The notes beneath the pieces were generated by a model. It was not told the origin of the DNA. It saw only the letters and a list, made by a program, of their open reading frames with translations, and did no database searches. A stretch of 64,000 nt of DNA from Gammaproteobacteria bacterium (GTDB lineage Bacteria > Pseudomonadota > Gammaproteobacteria > Enterobacterales > Alteromonadaceae): contig JAAEZG010000005.1 of assembly GCA_018222985.1 (NCBI GenBank), forward strand, positions 160,185 through 224,184, given 5' to 3'. Shown piece after piece: positions 49,320 to 59,641 of the stretch (its first letter is position 1; every line of letters starts with the position of its first letter). A program made the translations under genes and the position numbers.

Positions 49320-50977
49320 CGGCCGTTTAACTCGCGCACCAACCCTAACTCTCGCAACTCCGTGTATAACGCACCGCGCAAGCTCATTGCTTGTGCGGCA
49401 ATTTCGCGCTGCTCCTGCAATACTTCTTCGAGCATGTCACGCGTGGTTAACGGATTTGCCAGCACCACACGAAACACCACGGTTGGCTCTCGATGGTATT
49501 GCGCCGGCGTTAACTTAGTACGTGACACAAACGAGCGCCCGGTTTCACGTTGGCGCTTTTGAATAAACCGCGTTAACGCATTTAAATGGGGCATAATTCG
49601 GCGTACTTGCTCAGCGTTTGCTTGTTGCAGTAATGGTTTTACCTTCGCCGGTACAAACCGATAGGTTAGCAAACACAATTCCGGTTCGGTTATGACTTCA
49701 AAGTCGTCTTGTGCTTCTATCAAACGTGCAAATTCGCGCGCTTTTTCAATACTTTGATCGATTAATAGCTCATAACCACGACGGCCCATGACATGCATGG
49801 CTGAATATACCAGCATTGCCATACCCGGGCGTGAGCCTTCCATGGTGTGCGCACCTAAGTCTTTCGAGCCATGTCGAATGATATATTCAGCATGATGCTC
49901 AATTGCACGCACCATACTCGGTTCACGGAACAGAACAATTCCGGCGCCCATAGGCACGTACATTTGTTTATGGGCATCAATAGTCACGCTATCTGCCCGC
50001 TCAATGCCATGCAATAAATGGCGGAAGCGTTTGGACAGCAAAGTTGCGCCCCCCCAAGCCGCATCGACATGAAAATGAGCGCCAATTTCTTCCGCCACGT
50101 CAGCCATTTCATCTAGCGGATCTATATGGCCCGTTTCGGTTGTACCGCCAACCCCGACCAATGCCAGTACTTTGCCACCCTCTGCAGCAACTTTTGCACA
50201 AGCTTCGCGCAATGCGTCAATGCGAATTCGGTTGTGGTCATCGGTTGGCACTGCAATTAAGTTGCGCCGCCCTATGCCGAGTACATCGGCAGCTTTGCTT
50301 AATGAATAATGTCCCCGCTCAGAGACCATGACCGTTAAGCGTTTGTAACCATAATGGGCCAGCCCTGCCGCAAGGCCTTCGGCAGCAATGCCTGCAAAGC
50401 CATTATCAGGCTTTAGTAGTAAGTTTCGAGCCACCCATAGCGCGGTAATATTGGCAACCGTACCGCCTGAACACATGGCTCCCAGCGAGTGCTGTGCGCT
50501 ATGCATCCAACGCTGATAAAACGCTGCATCTTGCTGATATACCAAGTGATGCAACATACCGAGTACATTGCGCTCGAGTGGGGTAAACGCTTTTGATGTC
50601 TCAATTTTTACCAAGTTCTGGTTCAAACCCACCATGAGCTTTGCCAATGGCAGCAAAAAATAAGGTAGTGCAGAGGTCATGTGGCCAATAAAGCGAGGCG
50701 ATGACGTATGCACCGAATGGGCCACTAAGTTATTGAGCAGAAACTCGGTATGATCAGAGACGTAACGTGGCTCTTCTGGAATTTCGCTGACACTAAAGTT
50801 TTGCTCAATTTCGTGCAGTGGTTTTTCGCGCGCGACAATATGCTCACCCAAAAAACCCATGAGGTTTTCAGATAAATGTTTTTCAATTTTACCTAATGTT
50901 GAGTCTGGCGCTTCCGGAATAGTGAAAATTTTCAGTAGCGCTTCTTGGCTAACTTCAGCAAAAGTTGTGTCGCTCAA
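49316..50977 (-). CDS. panP: PLP-dependent aspartate 1-decarboxylase PanP
   Basis: A 553-residue group II PLP decarboxylase related to glutamate decarboxylase. The PLP lysine lies in [15 protein letters not shown], the aspartate that contacts PLP in VDAAWGG. PanP proteins of Vibrio and relatives make beta-alanine from aspartate and replace the pyruvoyl enzyme PanD. I infer that activity from the family pattern, length and position tail-to-tail with panC. Glutamate or another acidic amino acid as substrate is the main alternative. It is the last gene of a long minus-strand run from mpl. Confidence 0.85.
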   Translation of the reverse strand: MSDTTFAEVSQEALLKIFTIPEAPDSTLGKIEKHLSENLMGFLGEHIVAREKPLHEIEQNFSVSEIPEEPRYVSDHTEFLLNNLVAHSVHTSSPRFIGHMTSALPYFLLPLAKLMVGLNQNLVKIETSKAFTPLERNVLGMLHHLVYQQDAAFYQRWMHSAQHSLGAMCSGGTVANITALWVARNLLLKPDNGFAGIAAEGLAAGLAHYGYKRLTVMVSERGHYSLSKAADVLGIGRRNLIAVPTDDHNRIRIDALREACAKVAAEGGKVLALVGVGGTTETGHIDPLDEMADVAEEIGAHFHVDAAWGGATLLSKRFRHLLHGIERADSVTIDAHKQMYVPMGAGIVLFREPSMVRAIEHHAEYIIRHGSKDLGAHTMEGSRPGMAMLVYSAMHVMGRRGYELLIDQSIEKAREFARLIEAQDDFEVITEPELCLLTYRFVPAKVKPLLQQANAEQVRRIMPHLNALTRFIQKRQRETGRSFVSRTKLTPAQYHREPTVVFRVVLANPLTTRDMLEEVLQEQREIAAQAMSLRGALYTELRELGLVRELNGR

Positions 50978-51014
50978 GCAAATATCCTTGTGATGCTTTG
51001 TCTAAAAATATGGC

Positions 51015-51719
51015 TTATTCTGCCTCGATCGCGGAAAAATAGCGACCATCTTCCGGCAAATCTGCCCGCAACTCCCATAACTGCTGGCCACTGCGCTGAT
51101 ATTTCCGCTCAAACGGTGTCATTGGTTCATGGCGTGCTAGCAGCGGAGAAATCGTTGCACTGCAGTTTACTAAGGCCAAGCTACTGGCCACTTCTGTTAG
51201 ATAAATAGCCCAGTTTGAGCGCATCACCAATTGACCACCTAACCCCAGAACATAAGGCCACACTGGGCTGCCATGCCAGCGACGCCCAAGGTGTGCAGCT
51301 TTAGGCCACGGGTTCGGGTACAAAATATAATGTTGCTGTAGCTGCCAGTGTGCTTCAACCGCTAATCGCCAAAAGTCATGAAGGTCGGCGCGAACCAAAA
51401 TATAGCGCTGGCCGGCTTCAGCTTTTTCATATTGGGCATGGCGCGCTAAGCGATGTGCAGATTTATCGACACCTATCACTAAAGCATCAGGATTCTGCTC
51501 AGCAATCCACGCTGTACTCTCACCAACCCCGCAACAAGAGTCCAAAATAATGGGTCCCTGCCAGTCAGCGACAAGCTTTTGTACTTGCTCAAACGCCTCG
51601 CGATTGTGCGCCTGAATGGGCTTACGAAATGGTGAGCGCAAATGGCGCATCACCACAGTCGTTAAATCATCATGATTACCGTGTTGGTTGGTCGTTACCG
51701 GTCTAGATTCATGATTCAC
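51015..51719 (-). CDS. Divergent TrmB-like SAM-dependent methyltransferase
   Basis: A 234-residue Rossmann methyltransferase. Motif I is LDSCCGVGEST, and YPNPWPKAAHLGRRW corresponds to the PDPWPK motif of TrmB, the tRNA m7G46 enzyme. The Asp of that motif is Asn here, and the N-terminus (RHLRSPFRKPIQAHNREAF) differs from TrmB. I therefore call it a TrmB paralogue with unknown substrate, not trmB. Its start overlaps the end of the ABC permease by 4 nt, and panP follows after 37 nt. Confidence 0.75.
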   Translation of the reverse strand: MNHESRPVTTNQHGNHDDLTTVVMRHLRSPFRKPIQAHNREAFEQVQKLVADWQGPIILDSCCGVGESTAWIAEQNPDALVIGVDKSAHRLARHAQYEKAEAGQRYILVRADLHDFWRLAVEAHWQLQQHYILYPNPWPKAAHLGRRWHGSPVWPYVLGLGGQLVMRSNWAIYLTEVASSLALVNCSATISPLLARHEPMTPFERKYQRSGQQLWELRADLPEDGRYFSAIEAE

Positions 51720-52489
51720 GAGCGAATACCTGCGCCGCGTTTAAGGAGTGTATAAGCCAAAGTAAATAGCACCAGGTTGAAACCAATAATAACGGCTAAC
51801 GCAACGCCCACATTGACATCGGACACGCCCAAAAAGCCATAACGAAACGCGTTGACCATATAAAGAACAGGATTGGCTTGGGCCACTTGCTCCCAAATAC
51901 CTGGTAACAATTGAATACTAAAAAACACCCCGCCCAAATAAGTCAGTGGCGTTAATACAAAGGTTGGCACAATTGAAATGTCATCAAAGGTTTTTGCATG
52001 TATGGCATTAATTAAACCACCAAGCGAAAACAACGTGGACGTTAAAATAACGGTGAGAACCAAGATACCGGCATGATGAATACTGACGTTTTCAACAAAC
52101 AAAAACGATACACAGGTGACAATAACCGCGACAATCAGCGCGCGCGCTAAGCCACCGCCAACATAACCACCGATAATAACCGCTGGCGACACTGGCGCCA
52201 CCAGCATTTCTTCAATGTTGCGCTGAAACTTGGCACTAAAAAACGATGACGCGACATTCGAATAAGAATTGGTAATGATCGACATCATAATGAGGCCCGG
52301 CACAATAAATTCCATATAAGGCCGACCGCCCATGTCACCAATTCGCTCGCCAACAATGCTACCAAAAATAACGAAATATAAGGTCATGGTGATAGCTGGT
52401 GGCACTAAGGTTTGCACCCAAATACGCAAGAAGCGCGTGCACTCTTTAATCCAAATGGTTTTTAGCGCAATAAAGCTAATGGATGACAT
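51716..52489 (-). CDS. yadH: ABC-2 type permease, YadH-like
   Basis: A 257-residue integral membrane protein with six predicted helices and the ABC-2 export permease pattern (FGSIVGERIGDMGG, FIVPGLIMMSI, TPLTYLGGVFFS). It pairs with the ATPase 4 nt upstream. The neighbourhood of pan genes matches yadGH in E. coli. The substrate is unknown. Confidence 0.9.
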   Translation of the reverse strand: MSSISFIALKTIWIKECTRFLRIWVQTLVPPAITMTLYFVIFGSIVGERIGDMGGRPYMEFIVPGLIMMSIITNSYSNVASSFFSAKFQRNIEEMLVAPVSPAVIIGGYVGGGLARALIVAVIVTCVSFLFVENVSIHHAGILVLTVILTSTLFSLGGLINAIHAKTFDDISIVPTFVLTPLTYLGGVFFSIQLLPGIWEQVAQANPVLYMVNAFRYGFLGVSDVNVGVALAVIIGFNLVLFTLAYTLLKRGAGIRS

Positions 52490-52493
52490 CGTA

Positions 52494-53441
52494 TTAAGCC
52501 TCTGCTGCTGTTGGTTTGCGGCCTTTCTCGACCAAATTCACGAATAACTCTTCTAAACGGTTGGCTTTATTGCGCATGGATAATACCGTTAGATGTTGCG
52601 CGCTTAGCTGTTCAAACACACGGTTCAAGCCTTGACTTTTTTCCACATCAACTTCAATGGTGTGGTCATCTAACGCTCGCCACTTAAAGCCTTCCAGCGT
52701 TAGCCCTGCCGTACTCGATTGCCCTTCGTTCACAGCTAAATCGAAAACAAAGGTTTCCATATTCAATGTGGCTAACAGTCGTTTAATCGACGTGTTCTCG
52801 ATAATGGTACCTTGATCAATAATGGCAATATTGCGGCATAGCGTTTCGGCTTCTTCTAAATAATGCGTGGTCAAAATAATGGTAATACCTTGTTTGTTAA
52901 TGGTTTCAAGGTAGTCCCACATGCTGCGACGCAGTTCAATATCAACACCGGCGGTTGGTTCATCTAAAATCAGTAATTTCGGCTCGTGCAGCAGTGCCCG
53001 AGCAATCATCAGGCGACGCTTCATGCCTCCCGACAGCATACGTGCAGGGCTATCCCGCTTGTCCCACAGGCTTAACTGCTTGAGGTATTTTTCCGCACGT
53101 TGCTTGGCTAGTTCACGTGGCACGCCGTAATAGCCAGCTTGGTTAACAACAATTTGTTGCACCGTTTCAAATTGATTGAAGTTGAACTCTTGCGGCACTA
53201 AACCAATTTGGCGCTTCAAGTCGACCAGTTGGGTATCTAAATCATAGCCAAACACATTGACCGTGCCTGAGCTCTTATTCACCAGTGAAGAAATAATACC
53301 GATGGTGGTTGATTTACCAGCACCATTTGGCCCCAACAGAGCAAAAAAGTCGCCTTCTTCAACATCCAGATCAATACCTTTAAGAGCTTCATGTCCGCCC
53401 TTATACGTTTTCTTTAAGCCACGAATAGACAATGCTTTCAT
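52494..53441 (-). CDS. yadG: ABC transporter ATP-binding protein, YadG-like
   Basis: A 315-residue ATPase. Walker A is GPNGAGKST near 37-45, the signature LSGGMKRRLMIARAL near 136-150, and Walker B LLILDEPTAGVD. The ~85-residue C-terminal extension is typical of drug or polysaccharide exporters of this class. It starts 3 nt after ubiX and pairs with the following permease. Confidence 0.92.
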   Translation of the reverse strand: MKALSIRGLKKTYKGGHEALKGIDLDVEEGDFFALLGPNGAGKSTTIGIISSLVNKSSGTVNVFGYDLDTQLVDLKRQIGLVPQEFNFNQFETVQQIVVNQAGYYGVPRELAKQRAEKYLKQLSLWDKRDSPARMLSGGMKRRLMIARALLHEPKLLILDEPTAGVDIELRRSMWDYLETINKQGITIILTTHYLEEAETLCRNIAIIDQGTIIENTSIKRLLATLNMETFVFDLAVNEGQSSTAGLTLEGFKWRALDDHTIEVDVEKSQGLNRVFEQLSAQHLTVLSMRNKANRLEELFVNLVEKGRKPTAAEA

Positions 53442-53444
53442 GAT

Positions 53445-54068
53445 TTATCGTTTCTCCTCGCCGTAACCCCAGCGTGGTTGTAATGTTTGGTCTAGATCGA
53501 GATGGTCAAGAATTCGTGCAACAACGAAATCAACCAAATCGTCTATGGACTGTGGTTTATGATAGAACCCCGGCGCGGCTGGCATAATCGTCACACCTAA
53601 TTGCGCCAATTTGTGCATATTTTCTAAATGAATCGCCGAAAATGGCATTTCGCGTGGCACCAGAATTAACTGCCCACGCTCTTTGATCACGACGTCTGCT
53701 GCGCGCTCAATCAAGTTATCGCTGGCACCATGAGCGATAGCTGACAAGGTACCGGTAGAGCACGGGCACACAATCATTTTTTTCGGAGCCGCAGAGCCTG
53801 AAGCGACCGGTGAAAACCATTCTTCTTTGCCGTAAACCTGCAATTGCGACTCACTGACACCAAAGTGCTCGCGCAGCATATCTGCCATGGCTTTCGGTGC
53901 AGCAGGCAATTGCCAATCAAGCTCTGTGGCAAACACCACACGTGCGGCACTCGACAGTAACAAGTGTACATGCTGATGTTGCGCCAGCAGGCATTCGAGT
54001 AACCGTACCGCATAAGGCGCGCCAGAAGCACCGGTAATCGCCAATGTGATGTGGTTCGGCTGCGTCAT
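53445..54068 (-). CDS. ubiX: Flavin prenyltransferase
   Basis: A 207-residue enzyme that makes prenylated FMN, the cofactor of UbiD decarboxylase in ubiquinone synthesis. The N-terminal [29 protein letters not shown] and [16 protein letters not shown] motifs are diagnostic. It lies 36 nt after mpl and 3 nt before the ABC ATPase. Confidence 0.94.
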   Translation of the reverse strand: MTQPNHITLAITGASGAPYAVRLLECLLAQHQHVHLLLSSAARVVFATELDWQLPAAPKAMADMLREHFGVSESQLQVYGKEEWFSPVASGSAAPKKMIVCPCSTGTLSAIAHGASDNLIERAADVVIKERGQLILVPREMPFSAIHLENMHKLAQLGVTIMPAAPGFYHKPQSIDDLVDFVVARILDHLDLDQTLQPRWGYGEEKR

Positions 54069-54104
54069 GTTATGTCCTCTGTATGGGGCTGCTAAGAATG
54101 ACTG

Positions 54105-55457
54105 TTAGTCTGTGTATTGGCCACGTAATACGTCAATTAAGCGATTATGGATGTTGCCAAATCCGCCATTGCTCATAATCACAACCTGATCACCGGGTTG
54201 TAATTTTTGGCTTAACAGCACTAACAGCTCATCGACCGACGCTCCTACATGAGCGCGCGGTACCTTATCCGTAACTCGCCATTGTACCGCGTCTGGCTGC
54301 AGCATAAAAATCTCATTTGCCTCAGACAATGCGGTGTCTAGCGCATCAGCCATAGTACCAAGTTTCATGGTATTGGAACGCGGTTCTAGCACCGCGACAA
54401 TTCGTGCTTTGGGTTGCTTAGCGCGCATCCCTTTTAGCGTGGTTGTTATCGCTGTCGGATGATGCGCAAAGTCATCATAAATGGCGATACCGGCAATATC
54501 GGCACGCAACTCTAGGCGTCGCTTGGTGTTTTGGTACGACAACAGCGCTTCGCAGCTAACATCAACAGGAACGCCAACATGATGCGCTGCCGCAATAGCC
54601 ATTAAGCCGTTCGCCACATTATGATCGCCAATAAGATCCCAACGTACTTGCCCCTGCAGTTCACCACGGTAAAGCACATCGAATACACTGCCGTCTTGTT
54701 TAACCAAGCGGGTTGACCATTCACCCTGTGGCCCAGTTTTCACGGTTTCGCTCCAGCAGCCCTGCTGAATAACCTGCTCAAGCGCAGCCTCTTGCTGAGG
54801 ATAAAAAATACGCCCATAACCCGGCACTACCCGCACCAAATGATGAAACTGACGTTGTATGGCTGCTAAATCGGCAAAAATGTCGGCATGATCAAACTCA
54901 AGGTTGTTCAGCACTAACGTGCTTGGACAATAATGAACAAACTTAGAGCGCTTATCAAAAAATGCAGTGTCGTATTCATCGGCTTCAATGACAAAAAAGT
55001 CACTCTCACCCAAGCGTGCCGACTGTTGAAAATTCGCCAGTACGCCACCGACTAAAAATCCTGGTTTCAACCCAGCAAATTCAAGTAACCAAGTGAGCAT
55101 GCTCGATGTCGTTGTTTTGCCATGGGTTCCTGCGACTGCAAGAACCCATTTATGCTGCAACAGCTCGTCATGCAGCCACTGCGCGCCTGATGTATAGGGA
55201 ATGCGTTGATTAAGTACCGCTTCAACCGCTGAATTCCCACGACTTAAAGCATTACCAATAATCACCAGGTCGGGGCGCGGCGAGAGCTGCTCGGCATCGT
55301 AACCCTCTACAAGTTCAATACCTATGGCTCGTAGTTGGTCGCTCATTGGCGGATAAACCTGGGCGTCACTACCTGTAACGTGGTGTCCAAGCCCCTTCGC
55401 CAAGGCGGCGATGCCCCCCATAAATGTTCCACAAATACCAAGAATATGAATGTGCAT
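54105..55457 (-). CDS. mpl: UDP-MurNAc:tripeptide ligase
   Basis: A 450-residue Mur-family ligase that reattaches recycled L-Ala-gamma-D-Glu-meso-DAP to UDP-MurNAc. It begins HILGICGTFMGG, distinct from MurC, and the ATP loop GTHGKTT is at 110-116. I chose the ATG at 55457, with GAG 7 nt upstream and an N-terminus like E. coli Mpl. A GTG 12 nt further up is an alternative. It heads the mpl-ubiX-ABC-methyltransferase-panP run and is divergent from fbp. Confidence 0.94.
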   Translation of the reverse strand: MHIHILGICGTFMGGIAALAKGLGHHVTGSDAQVYPPMSDQLRAIGIELVEGYDAEQLSPRPDLVIIGNALSRGNSAVEAVLNQRIPYTSGAQWLHDELLQHKWVLAVAGTHGKTTTSSMLTWLLEFAGLKPGFLVGGVLANFQQSARLGESDFFVIEADEYDTAFFDKRSKFVHYCPSTLVLNNLEFDHADIFADLAAIQRQFHHLVRVVPGYGRIFYPQQEAALEQVIQQGCWSETVKTGPQGEWSTRLVKQDGSVFDVLYRGELQGQVRWDLIGDHNVANGLMAIAAAHHVGVPVDVSCEALLSYQNTKRRLELRADIAGIAIYDDFAHHPTAITTTLKGMRAKQPKARIVAVLEPRSNTMKLGTMADALDTALSEANEIFMLQPDAVQWRVTDKVPRAHVGASVDELLVLLSQKLQPGDQVVIMSNGGFGNIHNRLIDVLRGQYTD

Positions 55458-55606
55458 GGTTTTACTCACATTATTGCAATGTGCATCAGTGTATCACGCA
55501 GCTTTCATTGCGCGACAATCTGAGCAGGCAATTTGCTTAAATTTGCGGTAAACTTAGCCGCGTTTAAAACTCGTATTCGACCACTAGCAAATTTCACGAG
55601 GGTTCC

Positions 55607-56599
55607 ATGCAACGCTTAATTCCGACCTTACGCAACGATCAGGTCGACGAAGCTCTGATTTCCGTTATCAATTCACTGCAAATTTGCGCCAAGGAAATTT
55701 CATTCCGCGTTGGGCAAGGTGAGCTAGCGGGCGTTCTCGGTTCGACTTTGTCTGAAAACATTCAAGGCGAAACCCAGAAGAAACTCGATATTCTATCAAA
55801 TCAATTGATCAAAGAAATTTTGCTTGAGTGCCAACACGTACGAGCTGTCGCTTCTGAAGAAGAAGAAGGTATTGTACTTGGACACGATAACGGTAAGTAC
55901 CTTATTGCATTTGACCCGCTTGATGGTAGCTCGAACATTGATATTAATAGCATGGTCGGCACCATTTTCTCGGTGCTTCCAGTGCCTGAAAATAATAGCG
56001 GCGATGTCGATATGTTTTTACAACCAGGTCGAAACCAAGTTGCTGCCGGTTACATTTTGTACGGCCCGTCAATTATGCTAGCGTTCACCACCGGCAATGG
56101 CCTACGCCTATTTACGCTTGATCAAACCGTTGGGGAGTTCTTACTTACCAAGAAAGATCTGCAAATTTCCCCGGAAACTTCTGAGTTCGCAATTAATATA
56201 TCAAATTTCCGACATTGGCAAGAAGGCATGCAATTGTATGTTGATGACTTGCTCGCTGGCACCAGCGGCCCTCGGGCGAAAAACTTCAACATGCGCTGGG
56301 TTGCTGCCATGGTTGCCGATGTGCACCGTATTTTATGTCGCGGTGGTTTGTTTGCTTACCCATGGGATGCCCGTTCAGCCAACAAACCGTATAAACTGCG
56401 CTTAATGTATGAAGGTAACCCCATGGCATGGTTGGTCGAACAAGCTGGCGGCTTAGCCCATAGTGGCGAAGAGCGCATATTAGATATTCAGCCAACTGAT
56501 ATTCATCAGCGCGTCGGTATTATACTTGGCGCCAAGCATGAAGTGGAAACCTGTTTGCGATATCTAGAGGGTTCGCAATCGGGCGACAAGACCGTATAA
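55607..56599 (+). CDS. fbp: Class I fructose-1,6-bisphosphatase
   Basis: A 330-residue gluconeogenic enzyme. The metal/substrate motif [17 protein letters not shown] lies near 103-119, and an acidic EEEEG loop precedes it. GAGGG lies 4 nt before the ATG. With fba, pgk, epd and tkt in the window, this completes much of upper gluconeogenesis and pentose metabolism. ppa follows 42 nt later. Confidence 0.96.
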   Translation: MQRLIPTLRNDQVDEALISVINSLQICAKEISFRVGQGELAGVLGSTLSENIQGETQKKLDILSNQLIKEILLECQHVRAVASEEEEGIVLGHDNGKYLIAFDPLDGSSNIDINSMVGTIFSVLPVPENNSGDVDMFLQPGRNQVAAGYILYGPSIMLAFTTGNGLRLFTLDQTVGEFLLTKKDLQISPETSEFAINISNFRHWQEGMQLYVDDLLAGTSGPRAKNFNMRWVAAMVADVHRILCRGGLFAYPWDARSANKPYKLRLMYEGNPMAWLVEQAGGLAHSGEERILDIQPTDIHQRVGIILGAKHEVETCLRYLEGSQSGDKTV

Positions 56600-56641
56600 T
56601 ACGCGCCAATATATTTAACTTAGTCTTTAACAGGAATACAC

Positions 56642-57172
56642 ATGAGCTTAAGTCACGTTAGCGCAGGTAAAAACCTGCCAGAAGAAGTCAACGTTATCAT
56701 TGAAATTCCAGCGAACGCTGACCCGATTAAATACGAAGTCGACAAAGACACTGGCACCTTGTGGGTTGACCGTTTTATGTCAACGCCAATGTTTTATCCG
56801 TGCAACTATGGTTTTGTTAACGACACACTTTCTTTAGATGGCGACCCTGTGGACGTGTTGGTACCAACACCTTATCCATTACAAGCCGGTTCAGTCATCA
56901 AGTGCCGCCCTGTTGGCGTTTTAAAAATGACTGACGAAGCTGGTGAAGACGCAAAAGTTATTGCCGTTCCGGTTAGCAAACTGACCAAAGAATACGACCA
57001 TATTCAAAATGTCGATGATTTGCCTGAGTTACTCAAAGCACAAATCGCGCACTTCTTTGAGCGTTATAAAGAGCTTGAAAAAGGCAAATGGGTAAAAGTT
57101 GACGGTTGGGGTGATATCGAAGCGGCAAAAGAAGAAATTATGTCGTCATTCGAACGCGCCAAACAGAAGTAA
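56642..57172 (+). CDS. ppa: Inorganic pyrophosphatase, family I
   Basis: A 176-residue soluble pyrophosphatase that drives biosynthesis by hydrolysing pyrophosphate. The signature DGDPVDVLV and the N-terminal [19 protein letters not shown] are typical, as is the length (E. coli 176 aa). An ABC ATPase gene follows after only 5 nt. Confidence 0.97.
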   Translation: MSLSHVSAGKNLPEEVNVIIEIPANADPIKYEVDKDTGTLWVDRFMSTPMFYPCNYGFVNDTLSLDGDPVDVLVPTPYPLQAGSVIKCRPVGVLKMTDEAGEDAKVIAVPVSKLTKEYDHIQNVDDLPELLKAQIAHFFERYKELEKGKWVKVDGWGDIEAAKEEIMSSFERAKQK

Positions 57173-57177
57173 GTGCT

Positions 57178-57900
57178 ATGACAGGCACCTGTATTGAGCT
57201 CAAAAATCTTGAGTTTCAGTGGCCAGGTGCCACACGCCCCCTGCTGAGCATTCCGCAATTTACCGTTCAACAAGGGGAGCGCTTACTACTACGCGGTGCC
57301 AGTGGCTCAGGTAAGTCAACGTTACTGAGCTTAATCGCTGGCATTCATACCCCTAAAGCGCATCAACTGCAGGTTCTTGGCCATGACATGGGACAACTGT
57401 CGCAACGTCAGCGAGACAATTTGCGTGCCAATGAAATTGGCTATATTTTTCAGCAGTTTAACTTGCTTCCTTATTTGTCTGCTCAAGCGAATGTTTTATT
57501 AGCAGAACACTTTTCCACTGCCCGACGACAACGTATCGAACAGTCACTACGTGCCAGTAAATTATCTAGCCATAAAGAGCAGGCTCGTCAACTGCTGCTG
57601 CAACTTGGCTTAAGTGACAGTGATATCACACGCCCTGCACACCAGCTTAGTGTTGGCCAACAGCAGCGGGTTGCAGCCGCGCGAGCTTTATTTGGTGCGC
57701 CGGCGTTGATCATTGCCGACGAACCCACATCAGCGCTAGATTCTGAGCATCGCGATAGTTTTATCCAAGTACTTTTTGCGGCATGTCAGCAGCACAACAC
57801 CACCTTGCTATTTGTCACGCACGACGCAAGCCTTGCACATCATTTTGAGCGCAGCATTGAATTAACAGAATTAAACCAAGTTAGCCAGGAGTCGCTATGA
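57178..57900 (+). CDS. ABC ATPase of a MacB/LolD-type transporter
   Basis: A 240-residue ATPase. Walker A GASGSGKST is at 40-48, the signature LSVGQQQRVAAARAL near 157-171, Walker B LIIADEPTSALD near 178. It resembles LolD/MacB ATPases that work with FtsX-fold permeases. It overlaps its permease by 4 nt. The ATPase-permease-DUF3299 set recalls, from memory, part of the Zur-regulated zrg zinc cluster of Vibrio. Metal transport is therefore a hypothesis, not a finding. Confidence 0.88.
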   Translation: MTGTCIELKNLEFQWPGATRPLLSIPQFTVQQGERLLLRGASGSGKSTLLSLIAGIHTPKAHQLQVLGHDMGQLSQRQRDNLRANEIGYIFQQFNLLPYLSAQANVLLAEHFSTARRQRIEQSLRASKLSSHKEQARQLLLQLGLSDSDITRPAHQLSVGQQQRVAAARALFGAPALIIADEPTSALDSEHRDSFIQVLFAACQQHNTTLLFVTHDASLAHHFERSIELTELNQVSQESL

Positions 57901-59135
57901 TTCGTTTAGCGCTAGCAAGTTTATTCAATCGTAAAGCGAGTGCTTGGCTAACAATACTCGCCATTGCCGTGAGCACTCTATTGCTGCTTGGTGTCGAACG
58001 CGTACGTCATCAAACTCAAGAAAATTTTGCCAATACAATTTCTGGTACCGACCTCATTGTGGGCGCGCGTACCGGCAGCACACAACTTCTTCTCAGCAGT
58101 GTTTTCCACATTGGCACACTGAATAATACGCTGTCTTGGCAAAGCTACGAACATTTGCAATCACTTCGTGGCGTCGCATGGCACATTCCGCTCGCCCTTG
58201 GCGATAGTTATGGCGAATTCCCTGTGGTTGCAACAACAACTGATTTCTTTCAGTACTTTCAGTACGCCGATAAGCAACAATTGCGATTTAACGAGGGTGC
58301 CGCGTTTAGTCACGCAGACACCGCTGTGCTTGGTGTTGAAGTGGCTAAGCGGCGGCAGCTAGGTGTGAATGACCAATTTACTATCGCTCACGGCAGCGGT
58401 GGTATTAGTTTTAGCGATCATGACGCGCATCCATTTGTGGTCAGCGGCGTACTGCAACGTACAGGAACTCCTGTCGATCAAGCCGTTTACATTCCGCTTA
58501 GTGGGCTTGGCATAGTGCACGGCGAGGTACATGGCGAAGTATCAATAGCGGCCGACCATCACGATTATCATGAGCCTCCGGTATACACGTTAAGCGCCGT
58601 GTTATTAGGTTTAAACAGTCGACCATTGGCCTTACGCATGCAACGCGACATTAACACCTATCAAGACGAACCTTTGTCAGCTATTATGCCGGGGCTTGCA
58701 CTAACTGAACTATGGCGCACGTTAAGCCTGTTTGAAAAAGCGTTGTTTGCAGTTTCTATACTGGTTGTCGCAACAGGGTTACTGGGTATGTTGACAGCCT
58801 TACTTTCAAGTTTACGGGAACGTCGCCGCGAGATGGCTGTCTTAAGAGCTATAGGCGCAGGCCCAGCCACAATCTTTAGCCTGCTTGTGAGTGAGGCGCT
58901 CATATTGGCAATCATCGGGGTTAGCTTAGGTGTTGCTGCACTTTATACAGTATTGGGTTTAGGTAGTGATTGGTTACTAACTAATACCGGAATTTTATTG
59001 CGAGCGACCCCTTTAACAGGAACCGAGTGGTCGTTTCTTGCAGCCATTATTGCGGCTGCTTTTGTTTTAAGTTTCATTCCGGCATGGCGGGCTTACCGCA
59101 ATGCTTTAGCAGATGGGTTAACAATACGCTTATGA
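57897..59135 (+). CDS. FtsX-fold ABC permease with histidine-rich periplasmic loop
   Basis: A 412-residue permease. One N-terminal helix (~15-35) is followed by a large periplasmic domain, then three helices (~282-304, ~325-355, ~378-398), the MacB/FtsX topology. ERRREMAVLRAIGA is the family coupling region. The periplasmic domain has eight histidines between 165 and 225, including HGEVHGE and HHDYHE. Such a cluster suggests metal binding. It overlaps both neighbours by 4 nt. Confidence 0.87.
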   Translation: MIRLALASLFNRKASAWLTILAIAVSTLLLLGVERVRHQTQENFANTISGTDLIVGARTGSTQLLLSSVFHIGTLNNTLSWQSYEHLQSLRGVAWHIPLALGDSYGEFPVVATTTDFFQYFQYADKQQLRFNEGAAFSHADTAVLGVEVAKRRQLGVNDQFTIAHGSGGISFSDHDAHPFVVSGVLQRTGTPVDQAVYIPLSGLGIVHGEVHGEVSIAADHHDYHEPPVYTLSAVLLGLNSRPLALRMQRDINTYQDEPLSAIMPGLALTELWRTLSLFEKALFAVSILVVATGLLGMLTALLSSLRERRREMAVLRAIGAGPATIFSLLVSEALILAIIGVSLGVAALYTVLGLGSDWLLTNTGILLRATPLTGTEWSFLAAIIAAAFVLSFIPAWRAYRNALADGLTIRL

Positions 59136-59626
59136 GTCAATGGTTTAATGCACTTGTTTTGGCTGTCAGTGCCATGTTGGTTACCATGCCACTTCAAGCA
59201 GCAGACGAATATGTCGAAACACAATGGAAAGAGCTGGTTCCGGAAGGCTACAAGCCACCACCGGTTCGTAGCCAAGCTTTTTATGACGCTAACCCTGAAT
59301 TAGCAAACCAACCTGAGCTTGATGCTCCGATGGTTGAGGCACTAGACGGCAAAAAGGTTAAAATTCCGGGTTATGTGGTTCAACTTGAAGGTGACGCCGA
59401 CAAAGTCACGCAGTTTTTGCTGGTTCCCTACTACGGTGCTTGTGTGCATGTTCCACCGCCGCCACCGAATCAGATTATTCTTGTGGATTTTCCTGAGGGT
59501 GTGAAATACGAGGATACTTTTGATGCTGTTTGGGTGGAAGGTGTCATTCATGTTGAGCGTGTGGAAGGTGACGTCGCTGTGGTCGGCTATCGTCTGACAG
59601 CCGCCACAGTACAACCATTTTATTGA
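59132..59626 (+). CDS. Periplasmic DUF3299 protein
   Basis: A 164-residue exported protein. The signal peptide ends near residue 23 (LQA). The DUF3299 hallmark is YYGACVHVPPPPPNQ at 100-114, with Cys104 and His106 as likely ligands. I chose the ATG at 59132, which overlaps the permease stop (ATGA). A longer in-frame start inside the permease has no signal peptide. Its role is unknown, but strict coupling to the ABC transporter suggests a periplasmic partner. Confidence 0.85.
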   Translation: MSQWFNALVLAVSAMLVTMPLQAADEYVETQWKELVPEGYKPPPVRSQAFYDANPELANQPELDAPMVEALDGKKVKIPGYVVQLEGDADKVTQFLLVPYYGACVHVPPPPPNQIILVDFPEGVKYEDTFDAVWVEGVIHVERVEGDVAVVGYRLTAATVQPFY

Positions 59627-59641
59627 TGGGTCATCTAAGGC

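Noticed and set aside
51015..51719. Canonical trmB
   Set aside because: The PDPWPK Asp is replaced by Asn and the N-terminus differs, so only a TrmB-like label is justified.
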